From Microbulbifer sp. MKSA007 (lineage in GTDB: Bacteria; Pseudomonadota; Gammaproteobacteria; Pseudomonadales; Cellvibrionaceae): a stretch of DNA of 64,000 bases. The notes under the pieces are model-generated. The model worked only from the letters and a program-made list of their open reading frames with translations, was not told where the DNA came from and did not search any database. Below are positions 62,240 through 64,000 of this stretch, one piece after another; the first letter of the stretch is position 1, and each line of letters starts with the position of its first letter. The stretch spans positions 4,014,501 to 4,078,500 of the forward strand of contig CP128433.1 of NCBI GenBank assembly GCA_032615215.1, written 5' to 3'. The position numbers and the translations under genes are program-made.

Positions 62240-62422
62240 ATGTTTTTTCTGTTGCAAGTTAACGCCTCTACTGGAGGCCAATCTCGTGAGATCAACACAG
62301 CTAAGCAAGAACGTGAAAAGTCAGGCTTAAAACCTATTAACACTCAATCAGGTAGCATAGATCCACTCCAAAAAATTAGAGATACCCGATGTTTACGTTG
62401 TTTTGTTTTACAAGCAGCCTAG
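62240..62422 (+). CDS. Possible small protein upstream of norB
   Basis: A 60-codon frame with a strong AAGGAGAG site at good spacing. The predicted product (MFFLLQVNASTGGQSREIN...) resembles nothing I know. Because of the ribosome binding site and the position 75 bases before norB it may be translated as a leader, but it could also be a decayed 5' part of another gene. Confidence 0.3.
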   Translation: MFFLLQVNASTGGQSREINTAKQEREKSGLKPINTQSGSIDPLQKIRDTRCLRCFVLQAA

Positions 62423-62497
62423 GGAGATATACAAAAATTAATAGTTTAAATAGCATATTGCTAAAAAAGCCAATTTATATTGGCAAGGATAATTCTG

Positions 62498-64000
62498 ATG
62501 AGAACTTACAAATCTCTTTGGTGGACATTGATCGGCGTTTTAGCTGTAACCTTTTCAATACTCGGATATTTTGGCAGTGAAATATATCGGAAAGCACCTC
62601 CGATACCTGACGCCTTTGTCTCAGAAAATGGCAACATACTGACCACTAAAGATAAAATTTTAGATGGTCAAACTTCTTGGCAATCCGTTGGAGGAATGCA
62701 ACTGGGATCTATTTGGGGACATGGAGCCTATCAAGCCCCAGACTGGACCGCTGACTGGTTACATCGAGAGCTAATTAATTGGTTATCAATAGCGGCAAAA
62801 GAGGAATTTGGCCTACCATATGAATCTTTATCCAAAAGAGAAAAACACAAACTTCTGTATGATCTTAAATTAGATTATAGAACCAACACCTATAGCAGCG
62901 AATCTGGAATTGCCACTTTATCTAAGCGAAGAATCACAGCTATAGAGAAAACTGCAAAATATTATAATGCACTTTTTGGAGGTGATCCCGCTTTACAGCC
63001 AACCCGCGCAAATTACGCAATGAAAGAGGTTACACTGCCCGATGCTGATCGCCGAGCACGACTTACTGAGTTCTTCTTTTGGACATCCTGGGTAGCTTCA
63101 ACCGAGCGTTCAACAGGTGGCGCAACCTACACTAACAATTGGCCCCACGAACCATTAATTGACAACAAGCCAACTAGCGAAAATATTATTTGGTCTATTA
63201 TTAGTGTGGTCTTATTGATTTCCGGTATTGGCGCCCTAGTTTGGGCATGGGCGTTCCTACGCACCGAAGACAAACACCCAACTGCCCCCAAGCAAGATCC
63301 AATCAGCACCTTTAAATTAACTCCCTCACAGAAAGCTCTTGGAAAATACTTACTAGCTATAGTAGGACTATTTACTTTCCAAGTTTTCTTAGGTGGTTTC
63401 ACTGCACATTATACCGTCGAAGGACAAGGATTCTACGGGATAGAAACATCGGAGTGGTTTCCATACAGCCTGGTACGCACCTGGCATATACAGGCTGCTC
63501 TATTTTGGATAGCTACAGGATTTTTAGCTGCCGGACTATTTCTTGCTCCAATTATCAACGGTGGAAAAGATCCTAAGTTCCAAAAACTTGGTGTTGATAT
63601 ATTGTTTTGGGCATTAATAGCAGTCGTTATTGGATCATTTGTCGGCAATTATCTAGCCATTGCGCAAACTCTGCCACCAGAACTCAGCTTTTGGCTAGGT
63701 CATCAAGGATATGAATTTGTAGATCTTGGCAGACTATGGCAAATCGGTAAATTTACCGGCATCGTATTATGGTTGGCATTAATGCTGCGCGGCATTGTTC
63801 CAGCATTAAAGCAAAAAGGTGATAAAAACCTGCTAGCCCTGTTTACTGCCTCCGTAATTGCCATAGGATTGTTTTATGGTGCTGGCTTCTTTTATGGCGA
63901 GCGCACACACATATCGGTCATGGAGTTTTGGCGCTGGTGGATAGTGCACTTATGGGTAGAAGGTTTCTTTGAAGTTTTTGCTACAACTGCGCTTGCATTT
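62498..64000 (+). CDS. norB: Quinol-dependent nitric oxide reductase, partial
   Basis: The first 501 codons of a qNor-type nitric oxide reductase; the gene runs off the window, and full length in the family is about 750-760 residues. An N-terminal segment (SLWWTLIGVLAVTFSILGYFG) is followed by a periplasmic domain that resembles cytochrome c but has no CxxCH, as is normal for quinol-type NorB/NorZ. Visible core blocks are RTWHIQAALFW (a heme His), GHQGYEFVDLGRLWQIGKF and WWIVHLWVEGFFEVFATT (catalytic metal His with the Glu of the Fe-B site). It reduces NO to N2O with quinol electrons. The ATG has an AAGGAT site. Upstream NsrR boxes suggest NO-triggered expression. Confidence 0.95.
   Translation, partial: MRTYKSLWWTLIGVLAVTFSILGYFGSEIYRKAPPIPDAFVSENGNILTTKDKILDGQTSWQSVGGMQLGSIWGHGAYQAPDWTADWLHRELINWLSIAAKEEFGLPYESLSKREKHKLLYDLKLDYRTNTYSSESGIATLSKRRITAIEKTAKYYNALFGGDPALQPTRANYAMKEVTLPDADRRARLTEFFFWTSWVASTERSTGGATYTNNWPHEPLIDNKPTSENIIWSIISVVLLISGIGALVWAWAFLRTEDKHPTAPKQDPISTFKLTPSQKALGKYLLAIVGLFTFQVFLGGFTAHYTVEGQGFYGIETSEWFPYSLVRTWHIQAALFWIATGFLAAGLFLAPIINGGKDPKFQKLGVDILFWALIAVVIGSFVGNYLAIAQTLPPELSFWLGHQGYEFVDLGRLWQIGKFTGIVLWLALMLRGIVPALKQKGDKNLLALFTASVIAIGLFYGAGFFYGERTHISVMEFWRWWIVHLWVEGFFEVFATTALAF

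Noticed and set aside
1..64000. CRISPR arrays, insertion sequences, prophage genes, tRNA or rRNA genes
   Set aside because: No regularly spaced repeats, transposase or integrase motifs, inverted-repeat ends or cloverleaf sequences were found on reading both strands.

Overview
The window looks like a piece of chromosome from a free-living, aerobic, probably marine gammaproteobacterium. The evidence is the classic gammaproteobacterial order gltA / sdhCDAB-sucAB-lpd-sucCD, the divergent purL / mltF pair, the two-ATP-cone NrdA with its NrdB partner, bacterioferritin with Bfd, and NsrR with a quinol-type NorB. A Cellvibrionales/Microbulbifer-like source is my inference and cannot be proved from the window. 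I see no rRNA or tRNA gene, insertion sequence, phage gene or CRISPR array.

Layout. Positions 1-3400 hold iron handling: bfd, a decayed second bfd copy, a DUF2254 membrane protein, bfr behind a Fur-like box, and the monothiol glutaredoxin grxD. Positions 3700-5800 are the argD-argF pair. Positions 6200-11300 are nrdA and nrdB; the nrdA leader carries a pair of NrdR-type boxes flanked by two perfect DnaA boxes. Positions 11500-28000 are an accessory stretch of single genes: DUF2750, a redoxin, two secreted hydrolases, a large lipoprotein of unknown role, a frameshifted SIMPL gene, a Tag-like glycosylase, a lipoprotein oligopeptidase B, a DASS transporter, a SLATT 2TM protein, an RNA methyltransferase, an aldo/keto reductase and a TfoX-N protein.

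Positions 28270-34030 hold purL, broken by one extra base in a six-base homopolymer, and divergent mltF. Positions 34555-39926 are a tightly packed six-gene minus-strand operon of the arsenosugar (rSAM/selenodomain) type: nucleoside phosphorylase, ArsS-like radical SAM protein, VTT membrane protein, flavin disulfide reductase and two glycosyltransferases, with no arsM in the window. An astacin-type protease follows. Positions 41500-54570 hold the TCA block: nine genes on the minus strand (sdhC to sucD) and gltA running the other way.

Positions 54800-64000 form a redox and nitric oxide region: a hemerythrin-like protein, then an abutting three-gene operon encoding an NAD(P)H-flavin / Bfd-type [2Fe-2S] / b-cytochrome fusion, an undecaheme c-type cytochrome and a monoheme Tll0287-like lipoprotein, then DUF3820, a glycine-zipper lipoprotein, nsrR with twin NsrR boxes, and a quinol-type norB that runs off the end. 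The three-gene operon is the best candidate here for an undescribed system: it reads as a transmembrane electron-transfer chain from cytoplasmic NAD(P)H to the periplasm, with no obvious terminal reductase.

Two genes (purL and the SIMPL gene) carry single-base frameshifts in C/G runs. This suggests either base-calling errors in the assembly or, less likely, real slippage sites. Start codons were moved from the longest frame where a ribosome binding site or family length called for it.
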